The position numbers were made by a program, and so were the translations under genes. Positions 1 to 7,147 of a stretch of 13,883 bases of DNA are shown here, piece by piece. How positions within the stretch are numbered: the stretch's first letter is position 1; each line of letters starts with the position of its first letter. Source of the stretch: Promethearchaeota archaeon (GTDB taxonomy: Archaea > Asgardarchaeota > Lokiarchaeia > Sigynarchaeales > SOKP01); NCBI GenBank assembly GCA_014730295.1, contig WJIN01000097.1, forward strand, positions 1 to 13,883, given 5' to 3'. The notes beneath the pieces were generated by a model that worked only from the letters and a program-made list of their open reading frames with translations, searched no databases and had not been told where the DNA came from.

Positions 1-21
1 ATCCGAACTTTTACTGCTTTA

Positions 22-448
22 TTAATGTTCAAGAGCAATCTTCCTCCGTTGATTCTCAACCTCTTGGTTCAGAACATCAATTGATACATTTCCCGTTGAA
101 GAAATAAAATAGCCGGGACTCCAAAAATGAGCGCCCCATAATTTATCTTGCAAGAACGTCTTATACTCCTTCCTTAGAAAACGAGAAGAATGCCCCTTAA
201 TCATGGTTATATACTTAGGAATATCTAACATGGGCTTTGGAGAAATCAATAAATAAATGAACGTGTTCCATACCCCATTCGATTTCCACCACTTTTACCT
301 CAAAGTTCTCTGAGAGTTCAATAATCTTTGTTTTTCAAGCCTCAATAATATCAATCCCCTCTATAAACGCGGGTTGACGGGATTTTACTCCAGAAATTAC
401 GTGAACCATGAGAGAATAGACTCTATGAGCATCTTTTCGATATTCCAT
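22..448 (-). pseudogene. tnpA: Decayed IS200/IS605-family TnpA (Y1) transposase
   Basis: This is a remnant of the small single-strand transposase of IS200/IS605 elements (HUH/Y1 family). Joined across two lesions it gives about 141 residues, the normal family length. It starts at the ATG at 446-448 (MEYRKDAHRVYSLMVHVI). The family HUH motif appears as EHVHLFI (about 250-268), and the C-terminal half has the typical IKGHSSR, KLWGAHFWSPGYF and VENQ motifs. The first lesion is an in-frame TGA at 335-337. The second is a +1 frameshift at about 243-250, just after HVHLFID, after which the reading resumes with SPKPMLDIPKY. The GHFWSPGYF-like segment reads normally, but the catalytic tyrosine expected in the terminal helix before ENQ is not obvious, since that stretch reads NQEVENQ. 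This may be a third lesion (Tyr to Glu) or family variation. No tnpB is visible. The family call is secure and the inactive state is very likely. Confidence 0.85.
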
Positions 449-520
449 TATATTTTGATCAATTCGATGGTATAAAAAGGATAAAACTGTTTGAGTTTGG
501 TGATTTTTAAATGGATTCAT

Positions 521-540
521 CCACGCCCTAAAGAACGTGG
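521..540 (-). repeat. Subterminal hairpin of the IS200/IS605 remnant
   Basis: Perfect 5-bp arms CCACG and CGTGG flank a 10-nt loop containing CTAAAG, which reads CTTTAG on the minus strand. It lies about 70 bp upstream of the tnpA start. Hairpins of this appearance, GC-rich stems around a CTTTAG-like loop, are typical of IS200/IS605 ends, which TnpA recognises as single-stranded DNA. Minus-strand TTAC tetranucleotides occur just outside it (549-552 and 559-562) and could mark the outer end of the element. That last point is inference, because the opposite end lies outside or at the edge of the window. Confidence 0.55.
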
Positions 541-601
541 CTTTCTGTGTAAAAAACGGTAAAAAATATATTTCTTGTTGATTTTTATTCGTTGAGTTAG
601 C

Positions 602-1729
602 ATGTCGGATATTCATTTTAATGAAGAAAAAGGATCAGAATTAAAACTATTTACTCCGGGACCTGTCTATGTCCCTGAGAGGATTCTGGGAGAGTTAGCA
701 AAACCCAATGATACACATCGCTCTCAACCATATGAAGAAATGCACAAAAAGGTAAAACAGGGACTTCAAAAATTATTATATACGGATAATGAATGTCTTA
801 TCTTCACCTCGAGTGCGACTGGTGTTATGGAAGCTTGTGTGAGGAACCTCATAAAAAAAGATGAGAAAGGGCTATTTTTATCTATTGGAGCATTTGGCGA
901 TCGGTGGTATAACATTGGAGAAAAAAACGGAAAAAACGCCGTTAAACGAGGAGTTGAATGGGGAAAAGCTCTTAAACCCGAATTAATTAAAGAATTCCTT
1001 GAAGAGGATGATTATGCGGTGGTATGTCTTCAAGCGAACGAAACTTCAACCGGAGTCTATAATCCCATCGATAAAATTATCCCAATTATCAAAGATTCTG
1101 GCGCTATGGTATGTGTTGACGCCACCTCTTCGATGGCTGGTGTAAAAACTGAGGTCGATAAACTGGGGATTGATGTGTGTTTAGCATCAGTTCAAAAATG
1201 TTTTGCACTGCCTCCTGGACTCGCAGTTGCATCTGTATCCGAAAAAGCATTTGAAAAAGCGAAAGAGGTCGAAAATCGGGGGCACTACTTTGATTTTGTA
1301 TATTTTCAAAAAAAAAGCGCTGTGAACCAAACACCAACAACCCCACCAATTCCGCATATTAGAGCCTTAACTGCCCAATTAGACTATATTCTTAATCAAG
1401 AGGGTTTAGAAGAACGATTTACACGCCATACGCAATTGGGAAAAAGAACGAGGATATGGGCCAGAGACATGAGTCTTGAAATGTTCTCGGAAAGTGGATA
1501 TGAATCAAATACAGTCTCTACGATGAAAAATTCCCTGAACTTGGATTACGGAAAAATGGTAAAACAGATGCTTTCAAAAGGTTATCGGATTGTAAATGGC
1601 TACGGATCTCTTGCAAATGAGACCTTCAGAATTGGACATATGGGAGAAATAACGATAAAAGAACTAGAAAAAATGCTGGAAATTCTAACGGATATAATTT
1701 CTGGGTTGCGATTAGATAAGTTAGATTAA
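602..1729 (+). CDS. Class V aminotransferase (alanine-glyoxylate/serine-pyruvate type)
   Basis: This is a PLP-dependent class V (fold type I) aminotransferase of the serine-pyruvate/alanine-glyoxylate group (COG0075-like). At 375 residues it has normal length. It opens with the family hallmark LFTPGPVYVPERIL (16-29) and has the THRSQPYEEM substrate loop (38-47). The PLP phosphate-binding region is SSATGVMEA (70-78). The ring-stacking Asp is in CVDATSSMAG (D173), and the Schiff-base lysine is K199 in ASVQKCFALPPGLA. TPTTPPIPHI (about 244-253) is the usual C-terminal substrate-side segment. Archaeal members act on aspartate, alanine or serine with glyoxylate, pyruvate or hydroxypyruvate, and some supply serine synthesis. 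The exact substrate cannot be read from sequence. The ATG at 602 is the natural start, although no Shine-Dalgarno is visible. The gene sits directly downstream of the IS remnant end, so its promoter region may be derived from or disrupted by the insertion. Confidence 0.9.
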   Translation: MSDIHFNEEKGSELKLFTPGPVYVPERILGELAKPNDTHRSQPYEEMHKKVKQGLQKLLYTDNECLIFTSSATGVMEACVRNLIKKDEKGLFLSIGAFGDRWYNIGEKNGKNAVKRGVEWGKALKPELIKEFLEEDDYAVVCLQANETSTGVYNPIDKIIPIIKDSGAMVCVDATSSMAGVKTEVDKLGIDVCLASVQKCFALPPGLAVASVSEKAFEKAKEVENRGHYFDFVYFQKKSAVNQTPTTPPIPHIRALTAQLDYILNQEGLEERFTRHTQLGKRTRIWARDMSLEMFSESGYESNTVSTMKNSLNLDYGKMVKQMLSKGYRIVNGYGSLANETFRIGHMGEITIKELEKMLEILTDIISGLRLDKLD

Positions 1730-1739
1730 CTGGTCAAAG

Positions 1740-1790
1740 TAATCATTTAATTATAATTTTTTAATTTCACTTTTTGCCTTTAAAATTTTC
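1740..1790 (+). terminator. T-rich candidate terminator after the aminotransferase
   Basis: Several T runs (TTTTTT, TTTTT, TTTT) follow the aminotransferase stop within about 60 bp. Archaeal transcription commonly ends at T-rich tracts on the coding strand without a hairpin. The spacer also lies between convergent genes. This is a composition-based call only. Confidence 0.3.
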
Positions 1791-1859
1791 TAATAATTTC
1801 ATATATCTCCTTTATCATAAACTTATTATTTTAAGAAAGGAAATAGGTAAATAGATATT

Positions 1860-2282
1860 TTAATCTAATACTAAAATTTTTGGTAATTTAAGTAAAAGTC
1901 CTAAGTTGTATCCGGTTGTACCTTTTGAAAATCGAAGTTTTCTATCTCCGAATTGATTTTTTTTAAATACCATATGCAGGACAGAATTTTCTCCATTAGA
2001 GAAGTACATCAGATCTTCCGGGGCAGCTTTAATCTCCAAATCATATTCATCTAATCGACCCCTTGATAACTCAAATTCTCCATCTTTTCCCACCAAGTTC
2101 ATCCAAAAATAATAATCATCGGAAATCTGGAGCCCCATATTAATTCTGGCATCAAACTCGTTTAAAAGGTCTTCATATTTTTCCATTCCTTTCTTCTCTT
2201 TAATTATACTCTCAATTACCGCATTAAAGGTTTCATATAGGTTTTGTTTTTCATTTTCTTTCATATTATATTTCACCACCAT
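1860..2282 (-). CDS. Small hypothetical protein, possible SCP2-like lipid-binding fold
   Basis: This 140-residue soluble protein has no membrane segment. Residues 1-50 are helical and charged. Residues about 55-135 (DDYYFWMNLVGKDG, then YDLEIKAAPEDLMYFSNGEN, then KLRFSKGTTGYNLGLLLKLPKIL) follow the SCP2-like pattern of a beta sheet, a short helix in which a fixed-position D-L follows a beta strand, and a final strand with a glycine-rich turn before a hydrophobic helix. Known SCP2 domains bind lipids or acyl chains in a hydrophobic tunnel. This assignment is a fold guess from pattern, not a confirmed family match. There are two possible starts: ATG at 2282, and ATG at 2264 (codon 7). The second has GGTGGTGA eight bases upstream, a near-consensus ribosome site, so it is probably the real start. 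The gene is convergent with the aminotransferase and divergent from the LRR gene. Confidence 0.6.
   Translation of the reverse strand: MVVKYNMKENEKQNLYETFNAVIESIIKEKKGMEKYEDLLNEFDARINMGLQISDDYYFWMNLVGKDGEFELSRGRLDEYDLEIKAAPEDLMYFSNGENSVLHMVFKKNQFGDRKLRFSKGTTGYNLGLLLKLPKILVLD
2264..2281 (-). promoter_or_regulatory. Ribosome binding site that favours a start at codon 7
   Basis: On the minus strand GGTGGTGA is followed by eight bases and then an ATG whose first base is at 2264. One base differs from the archaeal consensus GGAGGTGA. The upstream ATG at 2282 overlaps this site and is probably incidental. Confidence 0.45.
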
Positions 2283-2489
2283 AAAGGACGCGCACGCTTT
2301 ACATCTTTTTCCTCATTCATGCACGTTTACAATTATTCCATTTAATTTTAAATTCCTTAAGAAGATTTACTTTAAACACCTATATTAATCTTTGAACCTT
2401 GATTAAATCACAAATTTTTTGAATGGAATTTAAAAATCCCATATATTCTTTTTTGAAAATACTAGTGAATTTCAAAAAAATAAGTAGAA

Positions 2490-2535
2490 AACATATAAAT
2501 AACTAATTTATTATTTTAACAAATACATTATAAAT
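2490..2535 (+). promoter_or_regulatory. TATA-like promoter elements upstream of the LRR gene
   Basis: The intergenic region 2283-2579 (about 300 bp) holds no gene that I can see. It contains two archaeal TATA-like boxes on the plus strand: CATATAAAT at 2492-2500, preceded by a purine-rich GAAAA resembling a BRE, and TTATAAAT at 2528-2535. The second would place transcription start roughly 20 bases before the ATG at 2580. A GC-rich patch (2283-2300) abuts the start of the divergent minus-strand gene. The DNA is generally A/T-rich, so individual boxes are weak evidence. Confidence 0.35.
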
Positions 2536-2579
2536 AATTCTTCCATTAAATCTAAAATTAATTATTTAAGTAAGTTAAT

Positions 2580-4313
2580 ATGAGTATTCCATCTAAAGAA
2601 AAAGGTGCCTTGAAAAACCTCCAAATTGATATTGGAGGGAATATCCCCCACGTAGATGAATTAAAATCTTATACAATAGGTTATCAAACCAAAAATAATA
2701 GAATTTCCGGGTTATGTCTATTTTCTTGTGGATTAGATAGAATTCCTAAGGAGATAGAGCAACTTGATCAATTAGAAACACTTTATTTACGGGGGAATAA
2801 TATCACAAAATTCTCTGAAATCATGTGCACATTAAAATTATTAAAATCAATCGATATTAGCGAAAATCGACTTCATTATATCCCAGATGCGATCATCTCT
2901 CTCGATGCATTGGAAGAACTGCATATTGAAACTAATAATTTAAGACATCTTCCCGAAAAAATTGGAAAACTCAGAAACCTTGAATATCTTGATGTGAGCG
3001 GGAATAAATTAGCAGAATTACCAGAGTCAATAAGTAATCTGGATAAATTAAAATTTTTAGATTTGAGTAATAACGAAATAAATAAACTCCCTCGCTCTAT
3101 TGGTGCCTTACATTCTCTCCAATTTCTATATCTTGGAAATAACAACTTAAAAACGCTTCCAGAATCAATCGGATTCCTAAAGTCATTAAAACGACTCAAT
3201 ATTCGGAAAAATCTGCTTGCCCAATTACCTAAATCTTTCGGTTCTCTTACATCTTTAACATCGTGTTTTTTAAAAGGTAATAATTTAAAGACTCTTCCTG
3301 AATCAATCGGTAACTTAACCAGCCTAAAATATTTAGGAATCAATACTAACAATTTGGAAACCCTTCCAGACTCCATTGGATTATTGGATAAATTGGAAAA
3401 TTTGAGCTTAGGCAATAATGAGCTCATGTCTATACCCAAAACGATAGGAAAGCTAAAATCGTTACTCCGCTTCGACATTCAAAATAATAGTATCAAAACA
3501 TTACCAGATACATTAGGAGAGTTGAAATTATTAAATTACTTTTGGGCAAATAATAACGCTATAGAAATATTGCCCTCTTCCATTGGTAATTTAAAGTATC
3601 TTTCCTCGTTAGATTTAAAACAAAACCAGCTAAAAGTCTTACCTGAAAGCATTGGTAGTCTGAGTTCCCTTTTAGAACTCGAGTTATATGATAACAAATT
3701 AGAGCATCTTCCAAACTCTATTGGTCAACTTGATAATTTGGAGATATTAGATCTTAGTAGCAATAAGTTATTAGATCTTCCTAAAACGATTTGCCAATTA
3801 AAATCCCTGAAAGAATTCGATTTATCGACGAATAAAATTAGCACATTACCTAACTGTATTGGAAACTTATCTAACTTAAAGAACTTAATTTTGGGATTTA
3901 ATAAGCTTAAAGAAATTCCCGAAACTATTGGAAAATTACAAGAGCTAGAGACTCTTGATCTGGGCAAAAATCTTCTTAAGGCCGTTCCAGACTCAATTGG
4001 AAATCTCAACTCTTTAAAATATTTATATCTGTATTATAACAATCTTAAAGAGATACCCGATTCAATCAATTCTTTAACGAAATTAGAATACTTTAACCTT
4101 AGTAATAATGAGATTGAGATCCTTCCAGATTCCTTAGAATCTCTTAAAAATGTCGAATATTTTCTGATAAAATCTAACAAATTAGCCCATATTTCAGATT
4201 CAATTAAGGAAATGAAGGCTTTAAAGCATTTAGATGTAGAAAAGAATAATATTCAAGATGAACCAAACTTTTTTAGTGAATTAAGAGAGCTTGGAGTAAA
4301 GATTATTAAATAG
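2580..4313 (+). CDS. Leucine-rich repeat protein with 23 uniform repeats
   Basis: This 577-residue protein is made almost entirely of leucine-rich repeats. A non-repeat cap of about 41 residues is followed by 23 consecutive repeats of exactly 23 residues each (42-570), then a seven-residue tail. The consensus is LxxLxLxxNxLxxLPxSIGxLxx, the Shoc2-like class seen in Ras-scaffold proteins of eukaryotes and in many archaeal and bacterial proteins. The central repeats, about 5 to 21, match best. Repeats 1, 2, 22 and 23 are divergent and probably cap the solenoid. No signal peptide, membrane segment, kinase or GTPase domain is visible, so it should be a cytoplasmic curved solenoid that binds another protein. 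Its partner is unknown. It stands alone, with a promoter of its own, and converges with the U32-family gene 49 bp away. LRR proteins are abundant in Asgard genomes, but they are not diagnostic. Confidence 0.93.
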   Translation: MSIPSKEKGALKNLQIDIGGNIPHVDELKSYTIGYQTKNNRISGLCLFSCGLDRIPKEIEQLDQLETLYLRGNNITKFSEIMCTLKLLKSIDISENRLHYIPDAIISLDALEELHIETNNLRHLPEKIGKLRNLEYLDVSGNKLAELPESISNLDKLKFLDLSNNEINKLPRSIGALHSLQFLYLGNNNLKTLPESIGFLKSLKRLNIRKNLLAQLPKSFGSLTSLTSCFLKGNNLKTLPESIGNLTSLKYLGINTNNLETLPDSIGLLDKLENLSLGNNELMSIPKTIGKLKSLLRFDIQNNSIKTLPDTLGELKLLNYFWANNNAIEILPSSIGNLKYLSSLDLKQNQLKVLPESIGSLSSLLELELYDNKLEHLPNSIGQLDNLEILDLSSNKLLDLPKTICQLKSLKEFDLSTNKISTLPNCIGNLSNLKNLILGFNKLKEIPETIGKLQELETLDLGKNLLKAVPDSIGNLNSLKYLYLYYNNLKEIPDSINSLTKLEYFNLSNNEIEILPDSLESLKNVEYFLIKSNKLAHISDSIKEMKALKHLDVEKNNIQDEPNFFSELRELGVKIIK

Positions 4314-4362
4314 ACCCCTTTCTATTATTAATTAGAGAAATTTCCCTCTATCCCTTTCTTCT

Positions 4363-5625
4363 TTATAGAGAATAGCTTTGTTTTTTATATGTCTTATTAG
4401 TGAAGATGTATACTTTATCAACCCCTTGGGTCTCCGGAACGTCGTTTACTTTCATTTTAACATAAATTTTGTCCTTTTTTGTTCCGCGTGGAGTTCTTTT
4501 AATTATTTTTCCTTTATATTTGAGGACATTCTTTTGTTGGTGAATATAGGTGTCTGAACTTTTTCCCATAATAATAACATCAGAGTTTTTTTCCATATAC
4601 CCATTATCCAAAAGAATGGTTGCCATCTGATTATTGGCATTATAGTCGATAATTTTCCCCACTTTAATATATCTATAATGGGACAGATTGTATGGATAAT
4701 TATGCTGGTGATCTTTCTCCGTTGGTCGTTTAAAGTAGAATCCAGGAGTAAATCCCCTGTTATATACCTTCTTGAGTTCGGTTACCCACCAACCCACTTT
4801 TTTCTCAGTGAAAGTGCCATTATAATAAGCCTCAATTGCTTCTCTATAGGTTTTTGCGACTATTTCTACATAGTGGGGGTGTCGCATCCTCCCTTCAATT
4901 TTAAAAGCATCAATGTTAGCTTCAATTAAATCTGGGATGTAAGCGATAGTGCAGAGATCCCGGGAATTCATATATCTTACACCATCATAAATATATTCGT
5001 TATTATCCATATCTTTTACCAACCATTTTCTTCGGCAAGGCTGAATACAGTTCCCGCGATTTGCTGATTTTTCTGGACTTCCACATATATCTTGAGAAAA
5101 ATAGCAACGCCCGCTCACTGAAGTGCACATCGCCCCATGAACGAATGTTTCGATTTCTGCAGATATTAAATTTCGTTTAATCTCCTTAATCTTTTCTAAG
5201 GAAAGTTCCCGAGCCAAGATAACCCTCTCTGCTCCAAACTTCTCATATAATCGTGCTGAAAGGGAATTTGACACGTTACATTGAGTTGAAACATGAAATG
5301 GGATACCTATTCGCTTTGCGATTTCCATTGCTGCTAGATCATGAACAATCACAGCATCGATACCCGCTTCTTTCGCCGATTCAATTAAATTTTGGATTTC
5401 AGCTAATTCATCATCATATAGAAGAATATTAGTCGTAAGATAGGTTTTCAAGTCCTTTTTTTTACAATAATCAGAAATCTTCCATATATCTTTTATATTG
5501 ATGTTTTCAGAACGCATCCGCATATTATACTTTTGAACACCAAAATAAAATGAGTCTGCATAATCTGCTGCTGCCTTAATAGCCTTGAAATTCTTCGCTG
5601 GAGCAAGTAATTCTACTTTATTCAT
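4363..5625 (-). CDS. U32-family protein (TrhP/UbiU-like, probable Fe-S)
   Basis: This 420-residue protein belongs to the U32 'collagenase-like peptidase' family. The family was named for proteolysis, but better-studied members (TrhP, RlhA, UbiU/V) hydroxylate tRNA, rRNA or quinone precursors and carry a 4Fe-4S cluster. Residues 1-160 form a TIM-barrel-like half beginning MNKVELLAPA. The signature runs from ETFVHGAMC (C167) through SGRC (C174) and SANRGNC (C193) to QPCRRK (C197). A further cysteine, C225, is in SRDLC. C167, C174, C193 and C225 match the four cluster ligands of UbiU-type proteins in order and rough spacing. C181 is extra. Residues about 315-412 resemble the U32 C-terminal beta-barrel domain. 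A tRNA uridine hydroxylase role (TrhP-like) is plausible, but the substrate cannot be decided here. The ATG start is followed at once by family sequence. No Shine-Dalgarno is seen. Confidence 0.9.
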   Translation of the reverse strand: MNKVELLAPAKNFKAIKAAADYADSFYFGVQKYNMRMRSENINIKDIWKISDYCKKKDLKTYLTTNILLYDDELAEIQNLIESAKEAGIDAVIVHDLAAMEIAKRIGIPFHVSTQCNVSNSLSARLYEKFGAERVILARELSLEKIKEIKRNLISAEIETFVHGAMCTSVSGRCYFSQDICGSPEKSANRGNCIQPCRRKWLVKDMDNNEYIYDGVRYMNSRDLCTIAYIPDLIEANIDAFKIEGRMRHPHYVEIVAKTYREAIEAYYNGTFTEKKVGWWVTELKKVYNRGFTPGFYFKRPTEKDHQHNYPYNLSHYRYIKVGKIIDYNANNQMATILLDNGYMEKNSDVIIMGKSSDTYIHQQKNVLKYKGKIIKRTPRGTKKDKIYVKMKVNDVPETQGVDKVYIFTNKTYKKQSYSL

Positions 5626-5953
5626 ATCATAACAAATTTTGTTCTATGCTTTTCTTCTCTATTTCATCTCAAATATTAGATACTAAAAATCAGAATAAAA
5701 TTTCTGAAAAAAATAGCTATATATCATAATCTGATATTTCAAATAAGTTTAAATCTCATCATATTTTCTATCAAACTCGTGCATAATCAAGATATAGTAT
5801 CTACATTATAATCGTCTTCTATAACAATAATAAACCTATATAATATCATTTTAATTCCATAAAACTTTTTGTTAGATACCATAGTAGTTTTAAACGAAAT
5901 AATATCAATCGAATATTTTATAATTCTTACAGTAGACGGGATATAAGCTAATT
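5626..5953. other. Intergenic spacer between divergent U32 and GT-C genes
   Basis: These 328 bp are AT-rich and contain no ORF or RNA gene that I can recognise. A short palindrome, AACAAA-T-TTTGTT (5631-5643), lies six bases upstream of the U32 start. TATA-like strings occur at 5834-5842 and 5917-5924 on the plus strand. Nothing else stands out. Confidence 0.4.
5917..5924 (+). promoter_or_regulatory. TATA-like box upstream of the GT-C gene
   Basis: TTTATAAT lies about 33 bases before the ATG at 5954. That spacing would give a very short leader or a leaderless transcript, which is common in archaea. The surrounding DNA is AT-rich, so this is a candidate only. Confidence 0.3.
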
Positions 5954-7030
5954 ATGACCAATAGAAATCAGAGAATCACATTCATAATCCTATTTGCCAT
6001 CGGAATCCTTATAAGGATTTTGGCATTAGCTTTCTATTATTGGCAAAGTTTTTCACGCCCTATTGGATTGGATTCATTTGGAGATGTATATTTAAATTTT
6101 TATGATATAGACTCTATATTTTCGGGAGAGTGGATCTGGTCTCAAGATGATCTAGCATATCCTCCGCTTTCCATATATATATTAGTTTTGCTACGTTTGA
6201 TTTCTTTCAATAATTTGTATATCTTCTTTTTTTATAGCTTTTTAATAGAAATTTTAATAATTGGTATATTTTATTTAGTTCTAAAACGATTTAATGTATC
6301 ACATTATCGCATTATTTTTGGTTTCTTTCTAGTCAATCCTTTCTATTTTATGAGTTTCGTTTTTCGAGGAATTAAAAGCGGATACCATTTAACTGACAGT
6401 TTTTTCTGTATTTTTCTTTTACTGGCAATATATTTTTACCCGAACCAGAAAAAATCCCTATTTTACCTTTTTTCAGGTCTCGCCGTAAGTGCTAAATGGT
6501 ACACTTTGCCATTTTTGCTTCTAGTTTTTATAAAATTCTTTAGAGAAAAGGATTGGGAGGAAATGAAACATTATATATTCTATACTGGGATTCCTATCTT
6601 TACTTTTTTGATAAGTCCTGTTTTCTATTTGCCGAATTATTTAGATCTTTACACTGATTGGCTTTCGGGTCATGCATATACGGCAGCAATTCCTTTGTAT
6701 TACAAAATAATTCCTTTCTTGATTTTGCTAGCGATTGGATGCTATAAGGCAAAAGATTTTGATCTCTTGGATCTTACAGCATATTCCATTCTAGTTATGG
6801 TATCAATTCTCTGGTGGTCTCGCTTATATGTTCGTTATTTAGCTCCACTAATATATTTTGGTCATATTTCCAAACCTAAAGAGATTTATACCTTTGAAAT
6901 AAAGATCTCAGAACAAGTGTGGGAATTAAAGGTGGATAATCATGTAATCACTTATCTATCCTCGTGTATTGCAGTTTTCTTTCTAATAATAATTGCGATA
7001 TATGAATATTCATATTTTGGTCTGATCTAA
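5954..7030 (+). CDS. Polytopic membrane protein, probable GT-C glycosyltransferase
   Basis: This 358-residue protein has about nine or ten hydrophobic segments (roughly 8-30, 72-85, 88-110, 117-137, 147-162, 168-196, 206-226, 247-264, 272-300, 332-352). The first extra-membrane loop carries acidic residues D40, D44, D51 and D53 and then AYPPL (68-72). An early acidic loop followed by a YPP-type motif at the next membrane entry is the common layout of GT-C glycosyltransferases, which use lipid-linked sugars such as polyprenyl-phosphate mannose. SGLAVSAKWYTLPFL (174-188) resembles the 'GLAVxxK' helix of PIG-M-like mannosyltransferases. A role in N-glycan, S-layer or glycolipid assembly on the outer face of the membrane is therefore inferred. 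No other glycosylation gene is nearby, so the donor and acceptor are unknown. The ATG has no clear Shine-Dalgarno. Confidence 0.65.
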   Translation: MTNRNQRITFIILFAIGILIRILALAFYYWQSFSRPIGLDSFGDVYLNFYDIDSIFSGEWIWSQDDLAYPPLSIYILVLLRLISFNNLYIFFFYSFLIEILIIGIFYLVLKRFNVSHYRIIFGFFLVNPFYFMSFVFRGIKSGYHLTDSFFCIFLLLAIYFYPNQKKSLFYLFSGLAVSAKWYTLPFLLLVFIKFFREKDWEEMKHYIFYTGIPIFTFLISPVFYLPNYLDLYTDWLSGHAYTAAIPLYYKIIPFLILLAIGCYKAKDFDLLDLTAYSILVMVSILWWSRLYVRYLAPLIYFGHISKPKEIYTFEIKISEQVWELKVDNHVITYLSSCIAVFFLIIIAIYEYSYFGLI

Positions 7031-7113
7031 TCATTCGAAGAAATATTAACAATATTTTCTTTTTTCTAATATTCACATTATGATTGAATTGAAATTTTAT
7101 GACAACTTAATAA

Positions 7114-7122
7114 TCATATAAT
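7114..7122 (+). promoter_or_regulatory. TATA-like box upstream of dCMP deaminase
   Basis: CATATAATC ends 25 bases before the ATG at 7148, which would give a leaderless or nearly leaderless transcript. An ACAGTAGA octamer follows at 7132-7139. The same octamer occurs at 5929-5936, between the candidate TATA box and the start of the GT-C gene. Confidence 0.35.
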
Positions 7123-7147
7123 CATAATTTAACAGTAGATAAAAACG

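Noticed and set aside
335..616. 93-residue minus-strand ORF
   Set aside because: Only the part from 448 down is transposase sequence. The 56 residues above it read through the IS end and hairpin and have no protein-like pattern.
2876..3478. 200-residue minus-strand ORF within the LRR gene
   Set aside because: It repeats a 23-residue pattern (with units such as FPIDSGxxxKLL) because it is the antisense of the LRR repeats. Two shorter ones at 3725-4009 have the same cause.
4314..4362. Possible hairpin terminator between the LRR and U32 genes
   Set aside because: GAAATTTC is a four-base palindrome with no stable stem and no T run on either side, so it is not called as a terminator.
5631..5643. 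AACAAA-T-TTTGTT palindrome at the U32 start
   Set aside because: Short AT-rich palindromes of this length are expected by chance in DNA of this composition. With no second copy it is not claimed as an operator.
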